Source: Arthrobacter sp. ES3-54
Lineage (GTDB): Bacteria > Actinomycetota > Actinomycetes > Actinomycetales > Micrococcaceae
DNA: 64,000 bases
Direction of reading: 5' to 3'
NCBI RefSeq assembly: GCF_029504395.1
Contig: NZ_JAQFIF010000001.1
Location: 62,001 to 126,000 of the forward strand
This document shows, piece after piece, positions 16,489 through 23,380 of the stretch (position 1 is the stretch's first letter; each line of letters starts with the position of its first letter). The notes below the pieces were generated by a model, which was not told the origin of the DNA, ran no database searches, and saw nothing but the letters and a program-made list of their open reading frames with translations. The translations under genes and the position numbers were made by a program.

Positions 16489-16580
16489 TTGAGTCCGTCC
16501 ATCCGGTCGAGGCGTGAATACTGCGGGCAAGGGTCGTCGGCGATGATGTGGCGCTCAAACCAGGTACGGAGGCGGCTCAT
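16485..16580 (-). CDS. micro-protein (31 aa)
   Basis: 31 aa, basic and aromatic (MSRLRTWFERHIIADDP). ATG overlaps the upstream stop and the TGA overlaps the downstream start, so it is part of a chain of coupled tiny genes. Unknown function. Confidence 0.45.
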   Translation of the reverse strand: MSRLRTWFERHIIADDPCPQYSRLDRMDGLK

Positions 16581-16714
16581 TTTGCGGGCTCCATGTTCTC
16601 GGCGATCTTCTGCAAATTTTGGGCCATGCGCTTGATAGCACGCACATCGCGGTAATCGTGGGTGTCTTCGTCCAACGACTCGACTAGGGTTATCAGCTCT
16701 TGAAGGATTGTCAT
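16577..16714 (-). CDS. small helical protein (45 aa)
   Basis: 45 aa, amphipathic helices (ILQELITLVESLDEDTHDY; IKRMAQNLQKIAENM). ATG at 16714 is preferred to ATG at 16723 because the GGAG abuts the latter. It is the first gene after operator site 2 (16782-16797). Confidence 0.5.
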   Translation of the reverse strand: MTILQELITLVESLDEDTHDYRDVRAIKRMAQNLQKIAENMEPAK

Positions 16715-16769
16715 GGTGCTCATCTCCATTTCGTGCCCACCGCGCAAGGGTGGGGCGTGTGACTAGTCT

Positions 16770-16799
16770 ACTGCATATGTGCAGTGATTCACAGTGACT
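16770..16799 (-). promoter_or_regulatory. tandem CAGTGA half-sites (site 2) with adjacent palindrome
   Basis: CAGTGA at 16782 and 16792, ten bases apart, overlapping the stop of the RusA gene. Next to it ACTGCA-TATG-TGCAGT (16770-16785) forms an inverted repeat sharing the first half-site. TAGACT on the minus strand could be a -10. It precedes the 16714-15285 gene run. Confidence 0.55.
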
Positions 16800-17145
16800 T
16801 GGTGAACATAAAAATAATGCCGGGTTCACCTTTGCCACCGTGACGGTGATCGGGGCCGGTGACATGCTTCCAGTCGTCGTCCACGAGTAGGCCGGCATCA
16901 ACGAACCCGTCAACGCATGCTTTCGTGGTGGTGTTGAGGTTGTTCGGGTCGTACCTGCCGGCGCGATCCTTCCAGACGTGCGCCACGATCCGAACTGGGT
17001 GATCGAACGCCCATCCTGGTGGGACCGCATCGGCCGCTGCTGCCCGCCACGCCTTCACGCGATTCGCTTTCACCATCCGGTGGAGGCGCTGGTTGCTGTT
17101 GATCCACTCATCAGGCTTCGGGACGAAGATTTGCAGGTCGGTCAT
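16789..17145 (-). CDS. RusA-like Holliday junction resolvase
   Basis: 118 aa. The core GRYDPNNLNTTTKACVDGFVDAGLLVDDD is the RusA signature (Asp and Asn in the first part, paired Asp residues in the last). It cuts four-way DNA junctions during phage replication and recombination. ATG at 17145 overlaps the preceding stop and has a GGTGG site. Confidence 0.8.
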   Translation of the reverse strand: MTDLQIFVPKPDEWINSNQRLHRMVKANRVKAWRAAAADAVPPGWAFDHPVRIVAHVWKDRAGRYDPNNLNTTTKACVDGFVDAGLLVDDDWKHVTGPDHRHGGKGEPGIIFMFTKSL

Positions 17146-17558
17146 GCTGCCATCCACCCATCGTGGTTGCCCTCGGCGTCACCCTTGCGAGCCTCGGTGG
17201 CCCTGCGGCGCTCATCGTTGCCCTCACGGCGCCCCTGCTCGAACAGTCGGTCCCATTCCTCCGGGTTGCGCTTCCGCCAGCTCAGGGGATGCTTCACGGG
17301 CTGCGCAGGGCCCTCGATGGCGCGCTGCCCGGCTTCGCGGGACGCCCGGATAGCCAACGCCCGCTTGCGGATCGTCCCAGGATTCGGGAGGTCCTGATCG
17401 TTCGCCCGGTAATGCTCAAGAACCGCCTGCTGAGCCTCGTTGTAAGTCACCGGGGCCAGCGAGTGAGCCCAGATGTCGCGGGCACCCTTCGTGACCTGCA
17501 CCCGAGGGTCGTGCTGGTTGATCCAAGTGATCAGGGCTACTGTCTCGTCAAGCCGCAT
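17142..17558 (-). CDS. conserved actinophage replication-region protein
   Basis: 138 aa. The N-terminal half (LDETVALITWINQHDPRVQV... AWAPVTYNEAQQAV-like helices) matches a small protein usually encoded straight after the phage replication initiator in actinophages; the C-terminal half is very basic and Glu/Arg rich. A helicase-loader role is possible but inferred from position alone. It lies 1 bp after the initiator gene. Confidence 0.6.
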   Translation of the reverse strand: MRLDETVALITWINQHDPRVQVTKGARDIWAHSLAPVTYNEAQQAVLEHYRANDQDLPNPGTIRKRALAIRASREAGQRAIEGPAQPVKHPLSWRKRNPEEWDRLFEQGRREGNDERRRATEARKGDAEGNHDGWMAA

Positions 17559-17559
17559 A

Positions 17560-18426
17560 TCATGCTCCTAGTTCTAGTTGTCCAGCCATTTCGGCCCTTG
17601 TTTCCTGGAGGAGGTCAAAGCCTGCCTGAAGCCTGACCTGCGACCCTGTCTTGGGTTTATTTCCCTGCGCTTTGATCTTTAGAGCCTCGAACTTCTCCCG
17701 CAGCTTCGGCAGGGAAAGAATGTTAGACATCCAGAACTCATCCGTTGTCGCGAACCTGGCGACGAACAGAACCTGCTCCGGGGTGTACCCGTCCTTGTCG
17801 ATCAGGAGCCTCGCCGCTGTCCGCCATGACTCTCCGGGCTTGTGCTTTACGTCGTTGGCTGTGAGTAGTTCGGAGAAGCCTTGAATGACCTGATCAATGT
17901 CGGGCCGCGGGATCTTCGGGGAAGAAGCTTTAGCTTCTTCTTCTCTCTCTCTTTCTCTCTCTCTAGCCATTGCGATTTCGGAAGAATCGCATTGCGGATC
18001 GCTATGCGATTCGTATGCGGTTCGCATGCGATCCGCATTGGGTACCGCATTTTTGTTCCATCTGGCGGCGGCCCCCTTCTTGCCGGCCTCCACGCTGCGC
18101 TTCACGCCCTCGGATGTGCGGTTGTGTTCGGTGTAGTCGTGGACGTAGACCTTGCCTTCTTCGACCTCGGGGCAGAACTGGCATTCGTGGCCTGGGATGT
18201 GCCACAGCCCCTTGTCGATGAGGAGCCTTGTATCAGCCGCTGAGCCGCCTACTTTGCGCTGCATGGGGCCTGATGCGATAACCCCGTCCGTGAGGTGCTG
18301 GGCGCAGTACAGGACCGACGCTGCGTGCATCAGGACCGCAGTAGGGGACTCGTCAAGAACATCCATGATCTTCGGGTTGTCTAGGTAGCCGACGTCAAAC
18401 TGGGCGAATGCTCTCTTGTCAGCCAT
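17560..18426 (-). CDS. phage replication initiator / replisome organiser
   Basis: 288 aa. The N-terminal winged-helix-like part (FAQFDVGYLDNPKIMDVLDE... YVHDYTEHNRTSEGVKR) is typical of DnaD/gp-O-like initiators of Gram-positive phages. A low-complexity Arg-Glu linker (RERERERE, about residue 155) joins a C-terminal helical domain. The DNA encoding residues about 125-165 carries iteron-like repeats and a polypurine tract, so the origin probably lies inside the gene. The gene follows operator site 3. Confidence 0.7.
   Translation of the reverse strand: MADKRAFAQFDVGYLDNPKIMDVLDESPTAVLMHAASVLYCAQHLTDGVIASGPMQRKVGGSAADTRLLIDKGLWHIPGHECQFCPEVEEGKVYVHDYTEHNRTSEGVKRSVEAGKKGAAARWNKNAVPNADRMRTAYESHSDPQCDSSEIAMAREREREREEEAKASSPKIPRPDIDQVIQGFSELLTANDVKHKPGESWRTAARLLIDKDGYTPEQVLFVARFATTDEFWMSNILSLPKLREKFEALKIKAQGNKPKTGSQVRLQAGFDLLQETRAEMAGQLELGA
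17930..18047. other. candidate replication origin with iterons
   Basis: Head-to-tail repeats of about 11 bp: TATGCGATTCG at 18003, TATGCGGTTCG at 18014 and CATGCGATCCG at 18025 are directly abutting. Looser copies start at 17968, 17990 and 18036. They are flanked by a polypyrimidine (CT-rich) tract at 17930-17967. An initiator gene containing its own iterons plus a strand-biased tract is the lambda-O arrangement. Also explained in part by coding for Arg-Glu repeats, but codon choice in the iterons is not. Confidence 0.55.
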
Positions 18427-18441
18427 TCGCTGTAGTCCCCT

Positions 18442-18459
18442 CAGTGATTTGCAGTGACT
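18442..18459 (-). promoter_or_regulatory. tandem CAGTGA half-sites (site 3)
   Basis: CAGTGA at 18442 and 18452, sixteen bases upstream of the replication initiator start and just after the stop of the cytosine methyltransferase. On the minus strand the upstream TCACTG lies 17 bp from TACAGC, a possible -10. Confidence 0.6.
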
Positions 18460-18465
18460 CAGTAC

Positions 18466-19530
18466 TCATGCCGCAGCCCTTCCCTGATGTTCGAATGCGG
18501 CGAGCATGTCTGTCAGCGCCGCGATGGCCTGCTGGGGTACGACTCCGTTTCCGCAGGCTTTGATCTGTTCCTGCCAGGAGATACCAATTGCCGGATCAGT
18601 AACCCATCCATCAGGCAGGCCCATCATCCACTCGGTGAAGCGGGGGCTTAGGCGGTGTCCACCGTTGCGTCCTGTGGGTTCGGTAGGGGCAGGGGCACGT
18701 CTTCCCATAACTGCTTCGTGGCGGGCGATGGCTTCGGCGTAGACGTCCCAGTTGGTAGAAGTGAGATCACTGTCCGCAGGTTGTCCCCGCCAGTCTTGTT
18801 CGGCCCGTTCCCCGGCCCCGTAGTTTCCGATGTCGTTACGGTCGGCAGTAGTCGCGGCTGATTCAGGTCGTATAGGTCGCGTATCTGATTCGTTAGGAAT
18901 GGCTGCCCGGTTTGCGCCCGCTTCGCGGATCCCTGCTGGAAGGTCGCCTTTGCGCCTTCGGAGGCGACGGGGGTGAGCAGCCAGGACGAAGACGCGGTAT
19001 CGAGGGTGGCAGGCTCCCACGTCGGCAGCTCGTAGGCCACGCCATTCCGCATCGAACCCGAGGTCGGCCAGACTTCCAAGTAGACGCCCAAGTGCTCGCA
19101 GAACAACCCTTCCGTCTCCGGTGTCTCCCATACATCCCGGGCACTGTTCCAGATCGCTGTCGGCCGTGGCACTATATGCCCCCCTTACGTTTTCCCAGAC
19201 GACGTAGTCCGGTTGGATGATTTCGACGGCGCGGAGGAATTCCACGGCGAGGTTGGAGCGGCTGCCTTCGGTCATGCCGCGGCGCCGCCCCGATGTGGAG
19301 AGGTCCTGGCATGGGGTGCCTCCTGCGAGGATCTCGACTGGCTCGACCGCTGCCCAGTCGATTTTTGTCATGTCGCCGTGGTTGGGGATGCCCGGGTAGT
19401 TGTGGGCGAGGATCCTAGATGGGGCTTCTTCGAACTCTGAGAACCAAGCAGTACGAGAGCCGAAGACTTGCTCCACCGCTTTGCCGAGCCCGTTGTATCC
19501 GGCGCAGACTTCTGCGCTCCGGATCCTCAC
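18466..19530 (-). CDS. DNA cytosine-5 methyltransferase
   Basis: 354 aa. C5-methyltransferase motifs in order: SAEVCAGYNGLGKAVEQVFG (motif I), EILAGGTPCQDLSTSGRRRG (motif IV with the catalytic Cys), VVWENVRGAY (motif VI), ACHPRYRVF (motif VIII-like), ACGNGVVPQQA (motif X). A target-recognition region lies between about 200 and 310. GTG at 19530 overlaps the previous stop. Likely protects phage DNA; no cognate restriction gene is nearby. Confidence 0.85.
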   Translation of the reverse strand: MRIRSAEVCAGYNGLGKAVEQVFGSRTAWFSEFEEAPSRILAHNYPGIPNHGDMTKIDWAAVEPVEILAGGTPCQDLSTSGRRRGMTEGSRSNLAVEFLRAVEIIQPDYVVWENVRGAYSATADSDLEQCPGCMGDTGDGRVVLRALGRLLGSLADLGFDAEWRGLRAADVGACHPRYRVFVLAAHPRRLRRRKGDLPAGIREAGANRAAIPNESDTRPIRPESAATTADRNDIGNYGAGERAEQDWRGQPADSDLTSTNWDVYAEAIARHEAVMGRRAPAPTEPTGRNGGHRLSPRFTEWMMGLPDGWVTDPAIGISWQEQIKACGNGVVPQQAIAALTDMLAAFEHQGRAAA

Positions 19531-19859
19531 GCCGCCGCCCAGTATTCTTCGCCGATGAGGCGGTGGTACACGTCGAGGCGTCCCCACTTTTGCAGGCGTG
19601 TGCGGAGGGAGCCTTCGCGGCCTGCGTAGCCAATGGCTTTGAGGATGTAGCCTGTGCCCTGGTTGAGACTGAGCATCCATTCAATCTCGGCGATGACCTC
19701 GGCGGCTGTGGGCAGCGTGGGGGCTGTCTTGGTGTATTTGCGGCAGCGGGCTGTCCAGGCTTCTTTGCAGGGCTGGCACCGTTCCTCTACACGTTTGGTG
19801 TGGGCCCGGTAGCCGTTCTCGGTGCCGCAGATGTCGCGGTAAACGGTGGGGTTCTTCAT
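19527..19859 (-). CDS. phage protein with CxxC and HTH-like helices (110 aa)
   Basis: 110 aa. The N-terminus has CGTENGYRAHTKRVEERCQPC (three Cys, probable zinc site). The C-terminal helices (EVIAEIEWMLSLNQGTGYIL; REGSLRTRLQKWGR) look like a small helix-turn-helix. Such proteins are frequent in actinophage early operons; function unknown. Overlaps neighbours by ATGA and GTGA. Confidence 0.6.
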   Translation of the reverse strand: MKNPTVYRDICGTENGYRAHTKRVEERCQPCKEAWTARCRKYTKTAPTLPTAAEVIAEIEWMLSLNQGTGYILKAIGYAGREGSLRTRLQKWGRLDVYHRLIGEEYWAAA

Positions 19860-19948
19860 TTGGTGGTCCTTTGGATCTTGTGCGCTTCTTTGCGGGCCTT
19901 GTCTGCTTGCCGGCGCTGGGCTTTGCGTTCCTCCGTGGCCGCGCTCAT
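19856..19948 (-). CDS. very basic micro-protein (30 aa)
   Basis: 30 aa, almost wholly charged helix (EERKAQRRQADKARKEAHK), start and stop overlapping neighbours by ATGA. Possible nucleic-acid binding peptide; unknown function. Confidence 0.4.
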   Translation of the reverse strand: MSAATEERKAQRRQADKARKEAHKIQRTTK

Positions 19949-20190
19949 GCGTCGAAGTGGGGGAAGGTTGCGAAGCGGAGAATGGTGGCCCGGCGGCTAA
20001 ACAGGAGCGTTGGGTTGCCGGTCATGGTCTGGTTTGCTTCGCCATGCGATGCCCACCATTCCGCCGCCAGCTCAGCATCCGTGAACCGCTTGTCTACGGC
20101 GACGATGGCGTAAGGGGTAAACGATCCACCAACGCGGTAGACGGGCTGACCGTTGCCGGGGTGCTTCTCGAAGATTTGCAGGGGCATCAT
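19945..20190 (-). CDS. phage protein of unknown function (81 aa)
   Basis: 81 aa, mixed alpha/beta (YRVGGSFTPYAIVAVDKRFT; AELAAEWWASHGEANQ). No family recognised. Start ATG ATG overlaps the previous stop. Confidence 0.6.
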   Translation of the reverse strand: MMPLQIFEKHPGNGQPVYRVGGSFTPYAIVAVDKRFTDAELAAEWWASHGEANQTMTGNPTLLFSRRATILRFATFPHFDA

Positions 20191-20498
20191 GCGGCCTTCT
20201 TCCCGGCGTCGTAGGCGGCGGCTTCTGCTGCGGCCTTGCGGAGTCCTGCGGGTCCGCCGTGGATGGGTCGAGGCATCTTGGCGATGCGGACCGCGTTAGC
20301 TTCCCAGTACTCCCACGCCTCGTCGGTCGGCTCGTAGGTGGCTTTCATCTTCAGCTTGTTCTTCGCGTAGGAGATCCGGGCCAGCTCGCGGTGCTTCTCC
20401 TGGATCGCCTCGTCAATCTGCCGCTCGATCTCGCGGTATTCCTTCAGCTTCTTGTTCAGGTCTTTGATGTTCGACACGCCCGGCAGGTAGTTGCTCAT
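20187..20498 (-). CDS. coiled-coil phage protein (103 aa)
   Basis: 103 aa. A long N-terminal coiled coil (IKDLNKKLKEYREIERQID onwards) with an Ala/Lys-rich C-terminus. ATG at 20498 overlaps the stop of the small upstream gene (ATGA); the longer frame to 20591 runs through that gene. Function unknown. Confidence 0.6.
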   Translation of the reverse strand: MSNYLPGVSNIKDLNKKLKEYREIERQIDEAIQEKHRELARISYAKNKLKMKATYEPTDEAWEYWEANAVRIAKMPRPIHGGPAGLRKAAAEAAAYDAGKKAA

Positions 20499-20641
20499 TT
20501 CCAGCACCGCCGGAACTCGGTGTCCATGTGGTCGCACGGGGAGTGGGGGCAGGCGGCCCATGACGTTAGCGGGTGTTCGACGGTATGCCATTTTGCGAGT
20601 GCGGCCATGTTGTCCGCCACGGTGAGATGAAACTTGCTCAA
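20495..20641 (-). CDS. small Cys/His/Trp-rich protein (48 aa), TTG start
   Basis: 48 aa. TTG at 20641 is supported by a perfect AGGAGG five bases upstream. WAACPHSPCDHMDTEFRRCW holds three Cys and two His, so it may bind zinc. It is the first gene after operator site 4 and a strong hairpin. Function unknown. Confidence 0.5.
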   Translation of the reverse strand: MSKFHLTVADNMAALAKWHTVEHPLTSWAACPHSPCDHMDTEFRRCWK

Positions 20642-20661
20642 AGCGTCCTCCTTGGGGGTCC

Positions 20662-20685
20662 AGGCGCCCCCTTTCGGGGGCGCCT
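20662..20685. other. perfect 10-bp GC hairpin in a 5' leader
   Basis: AGGCGCCCCC, TTTC loop, GGGGGCGCCT. No T-run follows on either strand, so it is not a standard terminator. It lies between operator site 4 and the ribosome site of the TTG-start gene and would form in the leader RNA, about 10 nt before the Shine-Dalgarno. Confidence 0.5.
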
Positions 20686-20697
20686 ACTGGGTTGATG

Positions 20698-20716
20698 CAG
20701 TGAAATGCAGTGACTT
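20698..20716 (-). promoter_or_regulatory. tandem CAGTGA half-sites (site 4)
   Basis: CAGTGA at 20698 and 20708 in the gap between the ssb stop and the TTG-start gene. Same orientation and 10-bp spacing as the other prophage sites. Confidence 0.6.
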
Positions 20717-20736
20717 GGTGCTGATGCTAAAAGGGC

Positions 20737-21180
20737 CTAGAACGGCGGTTCCTTGTCGGGGCCGTTGCCCCACGCCGGCTGCTGGGGTGCCGCTGCCCAC
20801 TGGTTCTGCTGTGCGGGCTGCTGAGCCTGCTGGCCCTGTCCCTGCTGCGGGTTGCGGGGGACGAGCCCGACCGAGTCGGCGACCACGTCGAGGGATTCGC
20901 GCTTCTCGCCGTTGTGCTCGTATTCGCGGGTGGACATGCGGCCAGTGACGATGACCTTGCCCTTGCCTCCCTGCGCTGCGATCTGCGCGTCCAATGCTTC
21001 GGCAGTGTAGCCGAACAGGGTCACGTTGAACCAGGTGGTCCCGCCGTCCACGTACTGCCCGGACTGATCCTTGACGCGGGCGGTTTCGGCCGCGGAGAAC
21101 GACAGGCGGGGCTTGCCGTCATTGCTGAACTTCAGGCCCTGAGACTTGCCAATGTTGCCGGTAAAAGTGATGGTGCTCAT
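20737..21180 (-). CDS. ssb: single-stranded DNA-binding protein
   Basis: 147 aa. OB-fold N-terminal domain (ITFTGNIGKSQGLKFSNDGK; TTWFNVTLFGYTAEAL; KGKVIVTGRMSTREYEHNGE), a Gln/Pro-rich linker, and the acidic-hydrophobic tip DKEPPF that recruits partners. ATG at 21180 marks the conserved N-terminus; the longer frame to 21387 overlaps the glutaredoxin gene. Supports phage replication and the adjacent recombination genes. Confidence 0.9.
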   Translation of the reverse strand: MSTITFTGNIGKSQGLKFSNDGKPRLSFSAAETARVKDQSGQYVDGGTTWFNVTLFGYTAEALDAQIAAQGGKGKVIVTGRMSTREYEHNGEKRESLDVVADSVGLVPRNPQQGQGQQAQQPAQQNQWAAAPQQPAWGNGPDKEPPF

Positions 21181-21182
21181 TT

Positions 21183-21449
21183 TTATGCTGCTTCTTTCGT
21201 GGAGTGGGTGTATTTCTTGAGGTTGTCGGGGTGGAATCCTTGCCAGTGGATTTCGGTTTCGGGATCCCCGGTGGAGACGATTACGACGGGTGCTGCGATG
21301 TAGCCGAGTTCCTTGACCGCGGCGAGGTCCGCCGGGTCCTCGGTTACGTCCTTGACGGTGTAGGTCACGTCGTTCTTGTCGAGCCACCGCTTAGTGGCGC
21401 GGCACGGCTGGCAGCCTGGGGATGTGTAGAGGGTGACGATGCGGGGCAC
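21183..21449 (-). CDS. glutaredoxin-like (NrdH-type) thiol protein
   Basis: 88 aa. Thioredoxin fold with TSPGCQPCRATKRWLD (CxxC active site) and the cis-Pro strand IAAPVVIV. Phage NrdH-like proteins reduce ribonucleotide reductase; no RNR gene is in the window, so it probably feeds the host enzyme. It lies between ssb and the recombination genes. Confidence 0.8.
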   Translation of the reverse strand: MPRIVTLYTSPGCQPCRATKRWLDKNDVTYTVKDVTEDPADLAAVKELGYIAAPVVIVSTGDPETEIHWQGFHPDNLKKYTHSTKEAA

Positions 21450-21989
21450 TTACTGTCCTTCGGTTGGTGTGGCGAGGGCTTTGATGGCGTTGAGGGTGTC
21501 GGCGGGTTCGCCGGCTTGCTGTGCTGCGGTGTAGAGCGCCCGGAGTAGTGCAATGTCATCGCCTGCCGCGTTCGCTTCGGCCAGGAAGTCGCGGGCAGTG
21601 GGGGCGGGCAGTGGTGCGACGGTGAAGTTCTTGCGCTTGCCACGGGTTGCGGTGAGTGCGATGGTTAGCGGCTTGTCGATGTGGGAGAGGTGGCTGATTT
21701 CGATGCCGCCGACCTTGTCACGCCCGAACGTGATTTCGGGGTTGCGGACCAGGGTGAGACGGTGCCCGGCGTATGTGCTGGCTTCGGCACCCCACGCGCT
21801 GACCATGACCCGACGCATGCTCTTGGACGGTCGGTAGGCGCGTCCGGGGAACTCCACGAGGTGGACATCGACGGGCTGCTCGGGTGTGCCCTTAGCGACC
21901 TCGGCAATGGTCACAGTCACAGGGCCTGCCATCAGATCATCGGCGTTGAGTTGGTCAGATTTCGGGGCGATGCTTTCGGTCAAGTCCAT
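21450..21989 (-). CDS. conserved phage protein next to YqaJ exonuclease
   Basis: 179 aa. Beta-rich N-terminal two thirds (PVTVTIAEVAKGTPEQPVDV; AGHRLTLVRNPEITFGRDKV) and a helical C-terminus. In actinophages this type of protein is encoded beside a YqaJ-family exonuclease; it may be the partner (single-strand binding or annealing), which I infer from context only. Confidence 0.6.
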   Translation of the reverse strand: MDLTESIAPKSDQLNADDLMAGPVTVTIAEVAKGTPEQPVDVHLVEFPGRAYRPSKSMRRVMVSAWGAEASTYAGHRLTLVRNPEITFGRDKVGGIEISHLSHIDKPLTIALTATRGKRKNFTVAPLPAPTARDFLAEANAAGDDIALLRALYTAAQQAGEPADTLNAIKALATPTEGQ

Positions 21990-21990
21990 C

Positions 21991-22668
21991 TCAGAACCTC
22001 ATCTCTTCGTAGTGGTTGATGCGCTCGGTGGTGGGTAGCCCGGCGACGGAATCCTGGTAGTTGGCGACCATGAGTGCGGCGGCGTCTTCGAAGGCTTCGA
22101 CGGCTTCCTTGATCGCAAGGTGCCAGCGAATGTCCGGGTACACGCGCTTGACGTAGAGGGGCATTCCGCCGCAGTAGCTCACGTAGTCGATCCATTCGCG
22201 GCCCGACACCATGAGCCCCGCCTGACACTGCGCCATGTTCGCAAGCGGTACTTCGTCGGCGAGGATTGTGGAGAGTTGGATCTTCTGGTTGCGGGACTTG
22301 ATTTCAATCAAACCGTCATCGCCCACGAGTCCGTCGGGGGAGTAGCCCAGCTTGAATCCCCAGTCGTCGCGGACCATGAAACCAACCTCGGTGGCGGGCG
22401 CGAAGTTCTCGCTGTAGATTTCTCGGGCGTAGGGCTCATCCAGGGTCCCGCGTTCCATGGCTGCATTCGCCTGGATGGGTTCGACGTGGCCGGTGATGCG
22501 TTCGGCGGCGAGTGTTGCGGTCAGGCTGCGTGACGTGTCATTCACTGCCGGCTTGATCGTTTTGGGGGTGATGAGCTGCCCAACCACGGACGCGGTAACA
22601 ATGCCGCACCTCGCAGCAAGCCACTCGTCCGTGCCCTGCTCAAGGTCGTTGAATACTTGCAGGCTCAT
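21991..22668 (-). CDS. YqaJ / lambda-exonuclease-family recombinase nuclease
   Basis: 225 aa. PD-(D/E)xK nuclease: QGTDEWLAARCGIVTAS near the N-terminus, GYSPDGLVGDDGLIEIKSR (Asp and E-x-K catalytic residues, about 108-126), then QCQAGLMVSGREWIDYV. It resects double-stranded ends for single-strand annealing. First gene of the recombination block, with GAAGG before ATG at 22668 and operator site 5 upstream. Confidence 0.85.
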   Translation of the reverse strand: MSLQVFNDLEQGTDEWLAARCGIVTASVVGQLITPKTIKPAVNDTSRSLTATLAAERITGHVEPIQANAAMERGTLDEPYAREIYSENFAPATEVGFMVRDDWGFKLGYSPDGLVGDDGLIEIKSRNQKIQLSTILADEVPLANMAQCQAGLMVSGREWIDYVSYCGGMPLYVKRVYPDIRWHLAIKEAVEAFEDAAALMVANYQDSVAGLPTTERINHYEEMRF

Positions 22669-22689
22669 AATGCCTTCTTTCGTAGGTTC

Positions 22690-22736
22690 TGATTCTATCC
22701 TGTTTCACTGACTTTTTGCAGTGATTCACAGTGAGT
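22690..22736 (-). promoter_or_regulatory. tandem CAGTGA half-sites (site 5) and promoter
   Basis: CAGTGA at 22719 and 22729. On the minus strand the second TCACTG is 21 bp from TAGAAT (22690-22695), a good -10; the same 21-bp spacing to a -10 is seen at site 7. It drives the recombination/SSB block. Confidence 0.6.
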
Positions 22737-22748
22737 CGCCGGGCAAAG

Positions 22749-22886
22749 TTATTCGATGTCGTTCAGGTCGAGGGGGGTGGTCATGGCGTCGTCTGTGCGG
22801 CGCGGGCAGTTGTCGGGGCATCGGCGTAGCTGGTCAAGTTCCCGGAACGCTGCCTGCTCGGTGGGGTCGTTAGGGTCCGGGGTCAT
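22749..22886 (-). CDS. small phage protein (45 aa)
   Basis: 45 aa, acidic, with CPDNC in the middle (LRRCPDNCPRRTDDAM). ATG at 22886 overlaps the upstream stop. Last gene before operator site 5. Function unknown. Confidence 0.45.
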   Translation of the reverse strand: MTPDPNDPTEQAAFRELDQLRRCPDNCPRRTDDAMTTPLDLNDIE

Positions 22887-23002
22887 GTGCGGGCCTCCAT
22901 CAGCTTGTTTACCTGACGGACCACGTCAGCATTTGCCGCAGTTCCCTCGTGCCATTCGTTCAGAATTTTTTGGATTCCAGACAGCACCTCAATGTTGTTC
23001 AC
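22883..23002 (-). CDS. small helical phage protein (39 aa)
   Basis: 39 aa (IEVLSGIQKILNEWHEGT). GTG at 23002 overlaps the upstream stop and the TGA overlaps the next ATG. Unknown function. Confidence 0.45.
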   Translation of the reverse strand: MNNIEVLSGIQKILNEWHEGTAANADVVRQVNKLMEART

Positions 23003-23169
23003 AGAACACCACCCATGATGACGCCTACGAGATCCGGCGCGAACTTGTCGAGGTACCGCAACGCCAGCCGTTCCTCCTCCAGGTTCCGCGGGACGTGATT
23101 GAGTACGGCCTGCTTGCTGAAGGTGCGGACCTGCTGGACGTTGCTGTTCTGGGGGTGCTGGGCGTTCAT
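22999..23169 (-). CDS. small phage protein (56 aa)
   Basis: 56 aa; basic N-terminal half and a helical, hydrophobic C-terminal half (RYLDKFAPDLVGVIMGGVL). ATG at 23169 overlaps the previous stop. Unknown function. Confidence 0.5.
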   Translation of the reverse strand: MNAQHPQNSNVQQVRTFSKQAVLNHVPRNLEEERLALRYLDKFAPDLVGVIMGGVL

Positions 23170-23294
23170 TTTGTCTCCTCGGTGTATGCGTCGTGGTGGC
23201 TGCGGTCGTTGCATGCCGGGTCGGGGTCTGAGTAGTAGGTCCAGATGTTGCCGGTCAGTTCGCGGCGGATTCGGCAACTCTCGAGGTGCGCCAT
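23166..23294 (-). CDS. small phage protein (42 aa)
   Basis: 42 aa, Cys/His-containing (MAHLESCRIRRELTG; DPACNDRSHHD). ATG at 23294 overlaps the TAA of the small membrane protein by one base; the TGA overlaps the next start. Unknown function. Confidence 0.5.
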   Translation of the reverse strand: MAHLESCRIRRELTGNIWTYYSDPDPACNDRSHHDAYTEETK

Positions 23295-23380
23295 TACTTC
23301 CTCCTGGCCGGTTGGGTGATGAGGCGGGCCGACTCGATGCCGAAGTAGATGGCCCCTAGGAGGAGGATCAGGGCACTCAT
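23294..23380 (-). CDS. micro membrane protein (28 aa)
   Basis: 28 aa with one hydrophobic helix (MSALILLLGAIYFGIESA) and a basic tail (PARRK). ATG at 23380 overlaps the previous stop. Likely a single-span inner-membrane peptide. Confidence 0.5.
   Translation of the reverse strand: MSALILLLGAIYFGIESARLITQPARRK

Noticed and set aside
17930-17967. CT-rich tract as a simple microsatellite
   Set aside because: On the coding strand it encodes the Arg-Glu linker of the replication protein, which explains the composition; only the adjacent 11-bp repeats were kept as an origin signal.
18648-19172. Long frame inside the cytosine methyltransferase gene (174 codons)
   Set aside because: It lies in a different frame over motif-bearing coding sequence and has no features of its own.
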